Below are positions 63,544 through 64,000 of a stretch of 64,000 bases of DNA, in pieces. Both the position numbers and the translations under genes were made by a program. This DNA comes from Chryseobacterium angstadtii. GTDB lineage: Bacteria > Bacteroidota > Bacteroidia > Flavobacteriales > Weeksellaceae. The stretch's first letter is position 1, and every line of letters starts with the position of its first letter. The notes beneath the pieces were generated by a model, which was given only the letters and a program-made list of their open reading frames with translations, did not search any database and was not told where the DNA came from. Location: NCBI RefSeq assembly GCF_001045465.1, contig NZ_LFND01000007.1:372001-436000 (forward strand). The letters run 5' to 3'.

Positions 63544-64000
63544 ATGAAACAATTATTCGCACTTACCCTTTTACTTAATATGACATTTTGTATGGCACAG
63601 ACTTATCACTTCCCGGAAGAATCTTCACCTCACGAAGGAACCTGGCTGCAATGGCCTCACCATTATCAACACGGAATGGAATACCGGAAAAGAATCGAGC
63701 AGACCTGGATAGATATGACGCGGGAGCTTCAGTCCGGGGAGAAAGTTCACATCATTGCTTATGACAATGCAGAAAAGAAAAGGATTACAGACCTTTTAGG
63801 AAAAAATGGTATTCCGCTGAAAAACGTTGATTTTAAAGTGTATCCTACAGACGATGTCTGGGTACGTGATAACGGACCGATCTTCGTGAAAGATAATAAC
63901 GGGCGTGTCTTAATTGAAGACTGGGGATTTAATGGCTGGGGTGAAAAATATGATTTTGAAAATTGTGATGAAATCCCTCAGCGCATCGGAGAAGATCTGG
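63544..64000 (+). CDS. Exported agmatine-deiminase/PAD-family protein (3' end outside window)
   Basis: The frame opens at ATG 63544 and runs off the end; 152 residues are visible. A hydrophobic signal peptide (MKQLFALTLLLNMTF, ending CMAQ) comes first. The body matches the Porphyromonas-type peptidylarginine deiminase/agmatine deiminase family (PAD_porph): SSPHEGTWLQWPHHY near residue 26 and TDDVWVRDNGPIFV near residue 103, which bear the Asp and guanidine-site residues. The catalytic His and Cys lie beyond the window. Cytosolic agmatine deiminases lack a signal peptide, so this one acts outside the cytoplasm. It follows the beta-rich protein by 4 bases. Confidence 0.88.
   Translation, partial: MKQLFALTLLLNMTFCMAQTYHFPEESSPHEGTWLQWPHHYQHGMEYRKRIEQTWIDMTRELQSGEKVHIIAYDNAEKKRITDLLGKNGIPLKNVDFKVYPTDDVWVRDNGPIFVKDNNGRVLIEDWGFNGWGEKYDFENCDEIPQRIGEDL

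Overview
The window reads as a chromosomal stretch of a Bacteroidota bacterium of the Flavobacteriia, most likely Chryseobacterium or a close Weeksellaceae relative. The evidence is AT-rich DNA, promoters with TAnnTTTG -7 boxes, a type IX secretion C-terminal sorting domain, four SusC/SusD outer-membrane uptake pairs, a lipoprotein TamA homologue (TamL) next to TamB, a fused CcoN-CcoO cytochrome oxidase gene, a GLPGLI-family protein and a DUF6702-like protein. I saw no rRNA or tRNA genes, CRISPR array, transposase or phage module.

Layout. 1-1.9 kb: the end of a T9SS-secreted protein and a DUF6702-like protein. 1.9-7.9 kb: two related secreted repeat proteins, the first ending in a peptidase S74 chaperone domain and the second carrying tandem 564-bp repeats, separated by long AT-rich spacers. 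One spacer holds a possible untranslated transcript. 7.9-9.9 kb (minus): a methyltransferase gene interrupted by an in-frame TAG, then vanW-like and acpH-like genes. 10-12.5 kb (minus): radA and a membrane-anchored AraC regulator. 12.5-13.6 kb: a small membrane protein and a YceI protein. 13.7-20.4 kb (minus): a six-gene lipid operon resembling E. coli ynbABCD with an added patatin-like protein and SDR. 20.5-24.8 kb: pyrG, yidC and rnhB. 25.1-44.6 kb: four consecutive susC-susD operons with matching promoters and mostly matching terminators. 44.7-50.1 kb: argS, a YihY/BrkB membrane protein and tamL. 50.1-58.9 kb (minus): tamB, ccoP and ccoNO. 59-64 kb: a small XRE regulator, an amino-acid permease, a GLPGLI protein, an AraC-GyrI regulator, a small secreted protein and the start of an exported agmatine-deiminase-family protein.

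How the genes work together. The minus-strand cluster at 13.7-20.4 kb is the most interesting. It combines a CDP-alcohol phosphatidyltransferase, a CDP-diacylglycerol synthase, a patatin fold lacking both catalytic dyad residues, an SDR, a PAP2/dual-specificity phosphatase fusion and an alpha/beta-hydrolase/methyltransferase fusion. This looks like a pathway for a phospholipid whose end product I cannot name. It diverges from pyrG, which makes the CTP that the cytidylyltransferase consumes. The four susCD operons share a -33/-7 promoter block and most end in the same UUCG-loop terminator, so they look like a locally amplified family. No glycosidase or protease sits with them, so their substrates stay open. 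TamL/TamB and YidC are membrane-biogenesis genes. CcoNO and CcoP form a cbb3 oxidase for low-oxygen respiration.
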